Of a DNA stretch of 27,524 bases, positions 1-7,972 are shown one piece after another; position 1 is the stretch's first letter, and each line of letters starts with the position of its first letter. The position numbers and the translations under genes were made by a program. A model generated the notes under the pieces. That model searched no databases and was not told where the DNA came from. It saw only the letters and a list, made by a program, of their open reading frames with translations. This DNA is from Hondaea fermentalgiana. Its lineage: Eukaryota > Sar > Bigyra > Thraustochytrida > Thraustochytriidae. The stretch lies in contig NPFB01000157.1 in assembly GCA_014084085.1 (NCBI GenBank), forward strand, positions 760-28,283, given 5' to 3'.

Positions 1-241
1 GGCCAAGCAAAAAAAAAAAAAAAACTGGTCAAGGAAAAAAAAAAGAAGAAAAAAACTCTCTCGCGCGCACGCGCACACACACACATCTCCGCGCGGAGAC
101 CCATTTCTTTTTTTCTTTTTTTCCTCTTGCCAGAACACCCAGCACGGGCCCAAGTGTACGCGCTTGCACTCGTGCTCGCGCGTGTCAACTCGGGAGTCCG
201 GCCTTAGCAAGCTGTCGAAGCAGAAAGAGCTCGCGGCGAAA
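1..241. other. 5' leader/promoter side of the BioD-like gene
   Basis: No gene is visible here. The stretch starts with A-rich tracts, followed by a CG/CA dinucleotide run (about 59-85), a 14-bp perfect palindrome (TCTCCGCGCGGAGA, 86-99) and a T-rich tract (about 105-123). The reading frame of the downstream gene stays open back to about 164, but the first in-frame ATG is at 242, so most of this is probably promoter and leader. Confidence 0.5.
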
Positions 242-1060
242 ATGCGGCGCGCGCTCTTCGTGGCGGCCTCGTCCCAGCACACGGGCAAGACCTGCTCCAG
301 CTCGGGACTCGTGCGCTCGCTCCAAGGTGTCTTTGACCGTGTGGGCTACATCAAGCCCGTCGGCCAAAAGTCTGTCCAGGTCCAGGCCAGGGAAGGCCTC
401 CGCAGCGTCGATAAGGATGCCCCCATCTTCAAGGAGCTCTTTGGCTGCGACGCTGACTACGCCGACATGAGCCCTGTCCTCATCAAGAAGGGATACACCA
501 AGGCTTCCCTCGAGGGCCGCATCTCGGCATCGCACGAGCTCCAGGCCATCGAGGAGTCCTTTGCCCGCGTCCACGACTCGCACGAGTTCACCGTCGTCGA
601 GGGCACCGGCCATTGCGGCGTGGGCGCCAGCGTTGGCCTTAGCAACGCCCGCGTCGCTCGCTCGCTCGGCCTTCCCATTGTTCTCGTGCTCAACGGCGGC
701 ATCGGCAACACTCTCGACCAGTTTTTCCTCAACAATGGCTTTTGCAACATGGAGGGAACCTCGGTACGTGGTGTCATCATCAACAAGGTGCGCCCCGACA
801 AGCTCGAGGAGGTCCAGCACTACACCCAGCGCACGCTCGAGGAGTACTGCGACGTCCAGGTGCTCGGCTGCATTCCGGATCTTCAGGATCTTGGCAAGCA
901 AGTCCACAAGCTCCGCCCCGAGGACCGCGAGCGCACTGCGATCGTTGCTGACCATTATGCCCAGCACATCGACATTGAAAAGCTGCTCGACGTCGTCGAC
1001 CAGCATAACTCGACCCTCCAGGTTACCAACCGCATGGGCTCGGCCGTTGCCTCCAAGTAA
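242..1060 (+). CDS. BioD-like P-loop protein (dethiobiotin synthetase / AAA_26 family)
   Basis: Predicted 272-aa soluble P-loop NTPase. The N-terminus has a beta-strand followed by a GKT P-loop (residues 10-18, SSQHTGKTC) and then YIKPVGQ (37-42), matching the BioD order of P-loop followed by KPV. A second core motif, VVEGTGHCG (118-126), sits where BioD has its EGAGG loop, followed by LGLPIVLVLNGG and RGVIINKV. This fold is shared by dethiobiotin synthetases and by the N-terminal domain of some phosphate acetyltransferases (AAA_26). The first P-loop glycine is replaced by serine, and no acetyltransferase domain follows, so the substrate cannot be assigned; biotin synthesis is only one option. 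The start at 242 is the first in-frame ATG, and the frame opens upstream without one. The gene is convergent with the SET-domain gene. The family call is fairly safe, the function is not. Confidence 0.8.
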   Translation: MRRALFVAASSQHTGKTCSSSGLVRSLQGVFDRVGYIKPVGQKSVQVQAREGLRSVDKDAPIFKELFGCDADYADMSPVLIKKGYTKASLEGRISASHELQAIEESFARVHDSHEFTVVEGTGHCGVGASVGLSNARVARSLGLPIVLVLNGGIGNTLDQFFLNNGFCNMEGTSVRGVIINKVRPDKLEEVQHYTQRTLEEYCDVQVLGCIPDLQDLGKQVHKLRPEDRERTAIVADHYAQHIDIEKLLDVVDQHNSTLQVTNRMGSAVASK

Positions 1061-1615
1061 AGCTCTATTCCTTTTGCTTTGCTGCGAAACCCCTTTTCGC
1101 GCCCAACGGCGCTGCTTCTCTTACGTTCTACCCTTTTCCTCGTTCTCTTCCTTTGTTTCGCGATCGCCCCTCTCGTCTCGTCTCGCCCGTCGTGAGATCT
1201 TCACACATCACACACCACTACTCACCAAGGCATTCGAGTCTGTACGCGTGAACGCGCATATGACCTGCGCAAGGAGTAAAGGGATACCAGTCTCCCTTTT
1301 TTAGATATCCTTGCGCCAAACTCAGCTACCTGCTCAATCTGATTGAATCTGACTGAAGTTGTGTACAAAACTAATGAATTCTCTACAAGATGTCACACCA
1401 TTGTTCTTTCGTCTTCCACATTCTCATCTTTCTTGACTCGCCACAGCCAGCTGCCCCTGAACTTTCTTGTCTTGCCTTATCTTGCTTTTGTGAATTTCCC
1501 ACATATTTTCTTTGTTGAGCTCTTTGTCTCCCCAATAAATCTCTTTCATGGGGACTTTGTTTTCTTACATACCTTATTTCGAAGAGGAGAAGGAAGCGGG
1601 TGAGCCGCATTCGCG
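1061..1615. other. Convergent intergenic region, BioD-like / SET gene
   Basis: About 555 bp of pyrimidine-rich sequence (TCTCGTCTCGTCTCGCC near 1170-1190, many CTT/TTC runs) that presumably carries both 3' UTRs. An AATAAA lies at 1534-1539 on the plus strand. Short frames here have low-complexity products and no recognisable domain. I see no RNA gene. Confidence 0.5.
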
Positions 1616-3079
1616 TCATGTCCTTTGCAATACTGAATTCAAAAGCTTGGTCTCTGCCGCTGCCAATTGCTCCATGGCCACTTCTCCGGATCGTGCGCTC
1701 GCACTCGCCTCGATGCGCGCCATTCGAGTGCGCAGAACTTCTGTTGCATGTTGAACCGCCTTGCTGGCCAACACAGGGCGCAAGACATCCCACAACACTT
1801 CGTCCTCATCCTCATCCTCGTCGTCCTCATCATCCTCATCCTCATCATCTTTGATTGCTTCACTCTTGCGCGCCGCACCCAGCATCGCCGCGTGCGACTT
1901 GGCAGTGCTTGGAGGCCACTCCCCGCGTTCAACCGCATCCAAACACGCACACAAAAGCACAGCGACGCAGTCCATCTCGTCCAGCCGCTGCTTCTTTACG
2001 GAAAGCCCCGCGGCCTTGCCTGCACTCAGTGGCGATGCCTCCGCGCCGCTAAGACCGCAGTACTCGCAAAATTTAGCCAAAGTTGCGTCATCAAGGCCCC
2101 GCACCGCGCAAGCCACACGAAGCTCCGTCAGACCAGAATCCTTGCTCACCTCAATAGTCAGAACGTCTTCCAAACCGTCCCAAGCGCAAGCCGCAATCAC
2201 ACCTGCGCGCTGAAGCAAATTGACCTCTTGTATCCGCTCCTTGCCTGCTTGCACTTCACTTGCGTACCCCACGTCCACCACATCGCGAAGCTCGGCTTGG
2301 GGCAGGGCAAAGCCGCACCGATACACAAGCTCTGCATTGGAAATGTCATTGCCATAAGCCTGCGTAAGCTCCTCGCCGGCAGCAATATCGCAAATAGCAC
2401 GACCCACCACAACTTCGTCCCCTTCCTCTGTTTCCTCAGACTCAAACTCCACATTCGGCTCATTCGTGTTACTGCAATTAAGCATGTACACAAAGGGCAC
2501 GACGGCGCCCCCGAAAAAGGGATTCAGATGCGACAGAATAACGCCACACGCATGAGCGTACGATTCAAGATCCACACTCGTCTCGCCACGTGCTACCAAA
2601 GCTTTCCACTCCTCTTCAATGCGAGTCTTTTTGTTCGCAATAGGTAGCTCCAGGGCTGTGCCTTTGACCGCCTCGCCACGCTCCGCAGGCCACAGCCACG
2701 GCAAGTCCTCATACGTGGAGGGTTCCGGCAGCGTTGCCCAAAGCGGAGCCCACGGCGACGTCTCGCTGCCCTTGGCGCGCTCTGCAAGCAGTAGCAGAGC
2801 ATGCGACATTTGAGAGTCACGGTGCTCCACCTCGTCTTCGTCCCCGTTCTCGTTGTTGTCATCGCGCTCGTTCTCGCTCGTCCCGGCTAAGAGCCCCGCA
2901 CCAAAGGCGGCCTCGCGCGGAATACGGAAAATCTCCTCGCCTTCGGCGATCGTGGACTTGGCAACGACGCCAAATCCATGCACCACGCCTTCCGTCGTCA
3001 TTTCAACTTTCCCACGAGCCCAAGATGCGCCACGTTGCTCCAAGAACGCCTCGAGCGCCTTCACGCGCTGCGTCGTCAT
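1616..3079 (-). CDS. SET-domain protein lysine methyltransferase, SETD6/Rkm/LSMT-like
   Basis: Predicted 487-aa SAM-dependent protein methyltransferase of the SET plus Rubisco-LSMT-substrate-binding type. The SET domain spans about residues 19-257: an opening GVVHGFGVVAKSTIAEGEEI segment (31-50), an inserted acidic loop (about 70-90), the PFVYMLNCSN core (195-204), and AGEELTQAYGNDISNAELV (234-252) ending in YRCGF. The C-terminal half should be the helical substrate-binding domain and carries a very acidic D/E run (GATGAGGA-type codons, about 1800-1850) near the end. The usual NH of the D-x-x-NH motif is NC here. The frame stays open upstream to 3397, but the first ATG is at 3079. It is divergent from PNO1. 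Substrates of this class include ribosomal proteins and, for SETD6, RelA; the substrate here is unknown. Confidence 0.82.
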   Translation of the reverse strand: MTTQRVKALEAFLEQRGASWARGKVEMTTEGVVHGFGVVAKSTIAEGEEIFRIPREAAFGAGLLAGTSENERDDNNENGDEDEVEHRDSQMSHALLLLAERAKGSETSPWAPLWATLPEPSTYEDLPWLWPAERGEAVKGTALELPIANKKTRIEEEWKALVARGETSVDLESYAHACGVILSHLNPFFGGAVVPFVYMLNCSNTNEPNVEFESEETEEGDEVVVGRAICDIAAGEELTQAYGNDISNAELVYRCGFALPQAELRDVVDVGYASEVQAGKERIQEVNLLQRAGVIAACAWDGLEDVLTIEVSKDSGLTELRVACAVRGLDDATLAKFCEYCGLSGAEASPLSAGKAAGLSVKKQRLDEMDCVAVLLCACLDAVERGEWPPSTAKSHAAMLGAARKSEAIKDDEDEDDEDDEDEDEDEVLWDVLRPVLASKAVQHATEVLRTRMARIEASASARSGEVAMEQLAAAETKLLNSVLQRT

Positions 3080-3541
3080 GGTGGACTCGGCCGTCCTCCG
3101 CTTTCCCACTTCCCGCTCGGCCCCGCCACGCCTCAAAAGCTTGACTCTTGCAGATTCTTCGCGTCCCGTCTCGCTCGCAGGGACGCGTGTACTGCAACAG
3201 CGCGACGTCCGGCGAGCAATCGGAGTGAGCGAGCAAATCTCGTTTGCCTCGTCGCTCGGCTCGCTCGCCAATGGCCTCGATGTCGAGGCGAAGAAATGTG
3301 AAGACAATTTGGGTTGCGCAGAGGAAACACGGGGAACATTTCGAGCAGCGAGTGGTTTTTGGGTGGCGGTGAGGACAGAACTCCTTTCTGGTCGCACGCG
3401 CTCGCGCTCGCTGCGGACGCGCTCGTAGACGCGCTAGCCTTCGCAAGTCGCGCTCAAGAGGAACTCGTTACCCAGCACTCTCCGCTGCCCGCTCGCTCGC
3501 TTTGCGCCCTCGAACCGCACGAGAGAAAGGAAGAAGAGAAG
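3080..3541. promoter_or_regulatory. Shared divergent promoter region, SET gene / PNO1
   Basis: 462 bp between two oppositely transcribed starts, so it must contain both promoters and leaders. It holds several GCTC/GAGC period-4 tracts: about 3223-3234, 3251-3269, about 3399-3413 and 3491-3500, the last 41 bp before the PNO1 ATG. No TATA-like box stands out. The promoter role is inferred from gene orientation only. Confidence 0.5.
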
Positions 3542-4255
3542 ATGGAGATCGACTCGGGCCTTATCGCTCAGGAGAGCATGGCCCAGGAGGCCCTCGCCGC
3601 CAGCGCCGCTGGCAACGTTAGCAACAACAACAACTCCAACAACAACGAGCTTGGGCCGGGCAACCGCATCAAGTTTGCGCCTCTCACCGCGGAGCAGGTC
3701 GCCGGCGGAGAGACACAGTACCGTCGCGTGCGCATTCCTCCGCACCGATACACCCCCCTCCAAAAGCAGTGGGAGAACATCCTCACCCCGCTTGTGCAGC
3801 ACATGAAACTTCACGTCCGCTTCAACCCCAAGTCGCGTAGCGTCGAAATGAAGACTTCGCCAGAGACCGACGACCCCGGTGCACTTGCCCGCGCCGCAGA
3901 CTTTGTCCAGGCCTTTGCCATGGGTTTTGATGTTCAGGACGCTGTTGCCCTCCTGCGTCTTGAGGACCTCTTTGTCGACAGCTTCGAGGTCAAGGATGTC
4001 AAAATGCTCCACGGCGACCATCTTTCGCGCGCCATTGGTCGTATTGCTGGCCAGGGCGGAAAGACCAAGTACGCGATTGAGAATGCTACTCGTACCCGTA
4101 TCGTCGTTGCTGACCAGCGCATTCACATTCTCGGCTCCTTTCAGAACATTAAAATTGCGCGTGACGCCATCTGCAAACTCATCCTTGGTGCGCCTCCTGG
4201 CAAGGTTTACAACCAGATGCGGACCGTCGCGAGCCGCATGAACGAGCGCTTCTGA
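3542..4255 (+). CDS. PNO1: RNA-binding protein PNO1 (Dim2/Rrp20), ribosome assembly factor
   Basis: Predicted 237 aa, close to the human protein (252 aa). PNO1 is a KH-domain protein of the pre-40S particle that partners Nob1 and Dim1 in 18S rRNA maturation, in nucleolus and cytoplasm. The conserved body begins at RRVRIPPHRYTPLQKQW (61-77), continues through an N-terminal KH-like fold, then DVKMLHGDHLSRAIGRIAGQ (152-171) and GKTKYAIENATRTRI (173-187), and ends with the family C-terminus PPGKVYNQMRTVASRM. The KH loop is the GRIAGQGGKTK stretch at 166-176. The N-terminus is a disordered, N-rich tail (about 28-35). The ATG at 3542 (AAGATGG) is the first in frame and has a favourable context. It is divergent from the SET gene and convergent with the PDZ gene. 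Confidence 0.95.
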   Translation: MEIDSGLIAQESMAQEALAASAAGNVSNNNNSNNNELGPGNRIKFAPLTAEQVAGGETQYRRVRIPPHRYTPLQKQWENILTPLVQHMKLHVRFNPKSRSVEMKTSPETDDPGALARAADFVQAFAMGFDVQDAVALLRLEDLFVDSFEVKDVKMLHGDHLSRAIGRIAGQGGKTKYAIENATRTRIVVADQRIHILGSFQNIKIARDAICKLILGAPPGKVYNQMRTVASRMNERF

Positions 4256-4608
4256 TCACTTTGTGCGGACGCACAGCAGACCTTTATTCTCTCTTTGTAA
4301 GTGTTACATATGTCTTTTTTCTCGCAGAGTCTGCTTGCTGCGACGGCGCTTTCTCTTTTTCTTTTTTCTCGTTTTCCACAAAAAAATACGTGTCTACTCT
4401 CAGTACTTCAGAGAGGAACCTGTCGTACCGCTTGCGGTCATTCGCAGGGAGAGCATATTTGCCATCCTTCCTTGGTGGTAAGTCTTGATCACAACGACTC
4501 TTACACGTCACCCAAGGCGCCCTTGGAATGAAAAAGGAAGAAGAAAGAAACACCTTTTTCAGTGTTTTCGTCAGCTTTTTCGTCAGCCTTTTCTTTCATC
4601 TTTTGCAC

Positions 4609-4636
4609 GGGGGAAAAGGGGGGGGAGGGGGGCGGG
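4609..4636 (+). other. Putative G-quadruplex-forming tract
   Basis: Four guanine runs of 5, 8, 6 and 3 separated by AAAA, A and C. This fits the usual G3+N1-7 pattern on the strand that would be the PNO1 transcript, if the 3' UTR reaches this far. It lies directly before a C-rich minisatellite on the same strand, so pairing with CCCC units is an alternative fold. Confidence 0.55.
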
Positions 4637-4640
4637 CAAG

Positions 4641-4820
4641 CCCCTCTCATTTTATCCAACCCCCCCTCATCTTATCCAAGCCCCTCTCATCCTATCAAAG
4701 CCCCTCTTTCCAGATTCAAGCCCCTCTCATTCGATCCAAGCCCCTCTCGTTAGATTCAAACTCCCTCTCATTAATTTCAAACCCTTCTCATTTTAAAATT
4801 CCAAACCCCTCTCTCAAATC
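4641..4820 (+). repeat. 20-bp minisatellite, about 8-9 degenerate copies
   Basis: The unit is approximately CCCCTCTCATTCGATCCAAG. The first six copies keep an exact 20-bp register (4641, 4661, 4681, 4701, 4721, 4741). Later copies are shifted by 1 to 4 bases and decay by about 4820. The CCCCTCTC head and the CAAG tail are most conserved; the middle varies. The period is not a multiple of 3, which argues against coding. Confidence 0.9.
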
Positions 4821-4947
4821 CCTTCACCTCCATACACGCGCAGGCAGCAAAAAATACACATCAACCAGACAGTATGCAATGCTCAATTCATGTATTATGT
4901 ATGTTCGGGATAAAGCAAGAGACAGACTCAAATAGACAGATCTTGGC

Positions 4948-6933
4948 TCAAGCAGGCACACTCTCTTTGATCATGTCGCGCAGGTCAATCTCTACGTCGC
5001 CCGAAAGCGCAATCTTGTAAAGATACTCCTCGTAGGAGATGGCGCACTGTTTCTTGATCCACTGCATCCACTCATGCATAGAAATGCCGTCCTTTTGGCA
5101 CCACCGGTAGAGATCCTCAACGTCAACACTCGAAAGGTACTCCACGTAGCCCTCCTGGTTCCTTGTCGAATTCTCTGCCTGGATCTTGACCGTCTTGAAC
5201 AGCAGCGCAAAGTGAATGTACATGTCGTCATTCAAGGTGTTCGCCCGCTGCCGCAGCGCGCGCTTAGCCTTGCAATACGCGCACTGCTCATTCGGCGGCA
5301 CGAGCCTCTCGTCATGCTCCGCCTTCTCTGACGTTTCCGCTCCGGGCTTGCCAGCCGTCGGTCCGTCAACAATCTCTGCTGCTGCCACTGCCGCCTGCTC
5401 CGGAGAGAGATCGTCCGGATTCTCAATATCGTCCTCTCCGTCAACGCGCTGGCTCTGTGAAATGTACGCGTCCAAATACTGCATCCGAATCCACGTCGGC
5501 CAATCAGGAAACTGGATCTCCTCCGCATTGACACGCTTGTACAGCGTGGGCATGTGCAGCGAGCTCAGCTCAAAGGCTGGATGCTTGCTTGGGTCCGTCG
5601 CTTCAGAGAGCGTGGCCTCGTGGTCAAGCAGAATCTGGATTTGCGACGACTTGCACAGCATCACAAAGTGAAAGTACATTGGATCCGTGTTCGACAGTGC
5701 GCTCTCCTGCATCGAAACGTTTCCGCACTCACACTCCGTCATCACGTTCTGCTCGCCTTCCTCCTCCGCGTCCTCATCTTCGGGCGTCGCAGTCGTTGCC
5801 GATTCTCCGTGCAACGCCTCGGGCTCGCCTTCGCTTTCGCTCATTCCTGCCAGCGATCCAGTCTCCGACATGCCAGACGCCACAGAAGGAGGGACTGCAA
5901 CGGGCTCAGCATCCGCTCCTCCTTGTGCTGCAGGTGCTGGTGCTGCCGCTGTTGATGACGACTTGGACTGGGATCGTCGCCGCCGCCGAGCACGCGCAGG
6001 ATCATCGGCAGGGTTGCGTCGCTCGTAAAGCTTACGAAAGGTAATTGCCACGGGGCGCTTCTGCTTTTGCACCAACATGCCGATTTGGTGCATGCTCATG
6101 CCCTCGCACTCGGACTGCCCGACCTTGACAACCTGGTATCCGAAGTGCACCATGCCCGACTTTTCGGCCTGGCCCATTGATCCGTCCGGGTTGTTTTCAA
6201 AAGAAGTCACCAAGACACGCTTGCCCACATCCGAAATTTGCAGACCAAGCGGTCCGCTGCGAAAAACCACGCATACCGTATCGTCCTTCCTTCGCGGGTT
6301 CTGCGCGCGATCCAGCGCTTCTTTGGAGAGCTCTTGGGACTTGCCATGCGCATCCGACTCTGTAAAGTTGCGCAGCCGCGTAGAGACCGACCGCTTCACG
6401 GGCTCGAGTCGCACCTGCGTCTGTCCTGGCGGCGTCGAGGGCGACACGGGTTCTGCCTTGCTTGAGGGTTTGGAAGCCGACGTCGACGATGAAGAGGTCG
6501 ACGAGGGCGTGGACGCTCTCGAGGTGTCCACAGCAGGGACGGGCGCGTCCCCGGGCGTGTTCGGCCGCGACGCCATGGGCAGCCGAAAGGTGATCTCAAG
6601 AGGACGAGGGTTCTTCTTGACAAGTTCGAAGACGTCCTCGAGGTCCTTGTTCTCGCAAGACACACCGGCCACCGCCTCGACGCGCGATCCGACGCGGAGC
6701 GCCCCGTTTCCCAGCGCGGCCGCCTGCCCGCTGAGGTGCCACACGAGCACGCCCTTGCGCGGCACGTCCAGGATCTGCAGCCCGAGCGGGCCCTCCTCGA
6801 ACGCGAGCGAGACCGTCTCCGAAGGAGACAGCTCGATCTCGTGCAGCTTCTCAATCGCCGACGCCGAGAGCCGCTCCTTGCGCGCGGCCCCGGGCCGCCT
6901 CTTCTTCGGCACGGCCTCCGCCGGCGACGCCAT
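4948..6933 (-). CDS. Two-PDZ protein with a duplicated unknown C-terminal module
   Basis: Predicted 661-aa cytoplasmic scaffold-type protein. Two PDZ-like domains are visible at about residues 39-119 and 218-301. Each opens with the carboxylate-loop-like GPLGLQI followed by a D-V strand and ends in an ITFR strand. An S/T/P-rich linker separates them, then comes an R-rich and acidic linker. The C-terminal part holds two copies of one module (about 399-491 and 549-639), each with a close cysteine pair (C-x-C, then C-x2-C), then D-x-M-Y-x-HF, IQ, LSS, LY and W-x-x-WI. No family known to me fits this module. The ATG at 6933 has a strong context (AGGATGG) and lies 12 bp after a GCTC tract. An in-frame ATG at 7083 would add 50 R-rich residues. 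The frame opens further without an ATG. It is divergent from the F-box gene. Confidence 0.8.
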   Translation of the reverse strand: MASPAEAVPKKRRPGAARKERLSASAIEKLHEIELSPSETVSLAFEEGPLGLQILDVPRKGVLVWHLSGQAAALGNGALRVGSRVEAVAGVSCENKDLEDVFELVKKNPRPLEITFRLPMASRPNTPGDAPVPAVDTSRASTPSSTSSSSTSASKPSSKAEPVSPSTPPGQTQVRLEPVKRSVSTRLRNFTESDAHGKSQELSKEALDRAQNPRRKDDTVCVVFRSGPLGLQISDVGKRVLVTSFENNPDGSMGQAEKSGMVHFGYQVVKVGQSECEGMSMHQIGMLVQKQKRPVAITFRKLYERRNPADDPARARRRRRSQSKSSSTAAAPAPAAQGGADAEPVAVPPSVASGMSETGSLAGMSESEGEPEALHGESATTATPEDEDAEEEGEQNVMTECECGNVSMQESALSNTDPMYFHFVMLCKSSQIQILLDHEATLSEATDPSKHPAFELSSLHMPTLYKRVNAEEIQFPDWPTWIRMQYLDAYISQSQRVDGEDDIENPDDLSPEQAAVAAAEIVDGPTAGKPGAETSEKAEHDERLVPPNEQCAYCKAKRALRQRANTLNDDMYIHFALLFKTVKIQAENSTRNQEGYVEYLSSVDVEDLYRWCQKDGISMHEWMQWIKKQCAISYEEYLYKIALSGDVEIDLRDMIKESVPA

Positions 6934-6944
6934 CCTCGCCCGCC

Positions 6945-6967
6945 CTCGCTCGCTCTCTCCCTCGCTG
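6945..6967 (-). repeat. GCTC/GAGC period-4 tract before the PDZ gene start
   Basis: CTCGCTCGCTCTCTCCCTCGCTG on the plus strand, ending 12 bp from the chosen ATG. It is one of several such tracts near starts in this window. Confidence 0.7.
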
Positions 6968-7914
6968 CGCGGGCCCGGACGCGCGCTCGAAGACCTCGCT
7001 CGCGCTGCCAGCCTCGCTCGACGCGCGCACGATTCGAGTTTGCTTGTCGTGGACTCGGCGCGTGCAAGGGCTGCCTGCGCCATTCCCCACTTGCGGCCGC
7101 CGCGATAGGCCCTTCCCCGCGGCCCTTTCTGCACTTGCGCGCGACTGGACACAGCCGGGGACACGGGCCCGCGAGCCGCACTTGCGCCGCCGCCCTCCAC
7201 AGTGGCCTATCCCCCCCGCGCAAGTGCGGAATGCGCGCTCGTGACTGCGACTTTCGCGCCGCCTTCTTCCTTCCCGTTCGCCCGCCGCGCAGGCAGCCGG
7301 CCGGAGAGCGGCGAAAAAGCGTTGCGCAAAAGTGCGTTACGCCGCGTTAGCCGGCCGGCCAGCTCCGGCGGGGAGGCCAGGCGCCGCCGCGGCGCTTGCG
7401 CGAGGTCCCGGCGCCGAGAGGCACGGCGCGCGGGGACATGCCATGCTGCTGTTTTTTGCGCGCGCGGAGAGACCGAACCGAACTCGGGCCGAATTCGGTC
7501 GAAGCGCGACGAAAGCAGAAAGAACCAGGAAAGGCCAGACGAGACGGCGCGAGTTGAGTTGAGGCGCGGGGAGAAGAGCAAAGGAAAGAATAAGGAAGTA
7601 GCCAGCTGCAGCGCCGCGCGCGCTCACAGTCAGGCCCGCTACCCTTTTTCTTACGATTCGTAAAGTATGCTCCGCTGTCTCCTTTGAGAACTTTCGAGGC
7701 GATTTTCAGAGAAAGAAAGGGCGTGCATCGTCTCCCTACTTGGTTGGTTTAGGCCAAGGCCTACTATACGTAGAGTAACAATTTTAATGATAAAGAGTCA
7801 GCCAGCTGGTCAAAAACGAAAGCTCCCCGGTAGTTCCGAGCAGGATCGAGTCGGCCGTGCTGGCTTCTCTATTTCCGAGCCAAAGAGCGGGACCGCGTCG
7901 CCACGCTGGCTTGG

Positions 7915-7930
7915 CCAGCCAGCCAGCCAG
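7915..7930 (+). repeat. (CCAG)4 tract upstream of the F-box gene
   Basis: Four tandem CCAG units, followed by a further CCTCGCCAGCC. It lies 43 bp before the ATG at 7973. It would be read as a Q/P/A-rich peptide if translation began at 7787. Confidence 0.8.
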
Positions 7931-7972
7931 CCTCGCCAGCCCGCCGAAACGCTTCGCCCAGGCTGGCCCGCC

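Larger units (their letters stand above)
4256..4947. other. Convergent intergenic region, PNO1 / PDZ gene
   Basis: About 690 bp with no credible gene. It contains T-rich PNO1 3' sequence (about 4316-4380), a direct repeat of TTTTCGTCAGC (about 4566-4587), a G-rich tract (4609-4636) and a 20-bp minisatellite (4641-4820). Plus-strand frames across the minisatellite give only repetitive peptides and are not believed. Confidence 0.6.
6934..7972. promoter_or_regulatory. Divergent promoter region, PDZ gene / F-box gene
   Basis: About 1.04 kb of CpG-rich sequence. It contains GCTC tracts (6945-6967 and about 6997-7020), a GGCCGGCC-type palindromic cluster (about 7350-7362), an inverted repeat GACCGAA/TTCGGTC (7471-7477 with 7494-7500), the palindrome TAGGCCAAGGCCTA (7750-7763) and a (CCAG)4 tract (7915-7930). 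If the F-box gene starts at the weaker ATG at 7787, the last 186 bp are coding. No other gene is supported. Confidence 0.45.

Noticed and set aside
185..1006. A 273-codon antisense frame across the BioD-like gene
   Set aside because: Same codon-aligned artefact of biased codon use. The sense strand has recognisable P-loop motifs; the antisense product has none.
3080..3397. N-terminal extension of the SET protein to 3397
   Set aside because: It begins at a GTG codon and contains no ATG before 3079. It covers the divergent promoter region.
4485..4935. Plus-strand frames across the 20-bp minisatellite giving proline-rich repeat peptides
   Set aside because: The repeat period is not a multiple of 3, the unit drifts in length at the 3' end, and no conserved peptide is preserved. 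Best read as non-coding repeat.
6077..7108. A 343-codon plus-strand frame opposite the PDZ gene
   Set aside because: S/R/P-rich product without domains, lying opposite two clear PDZ domains.
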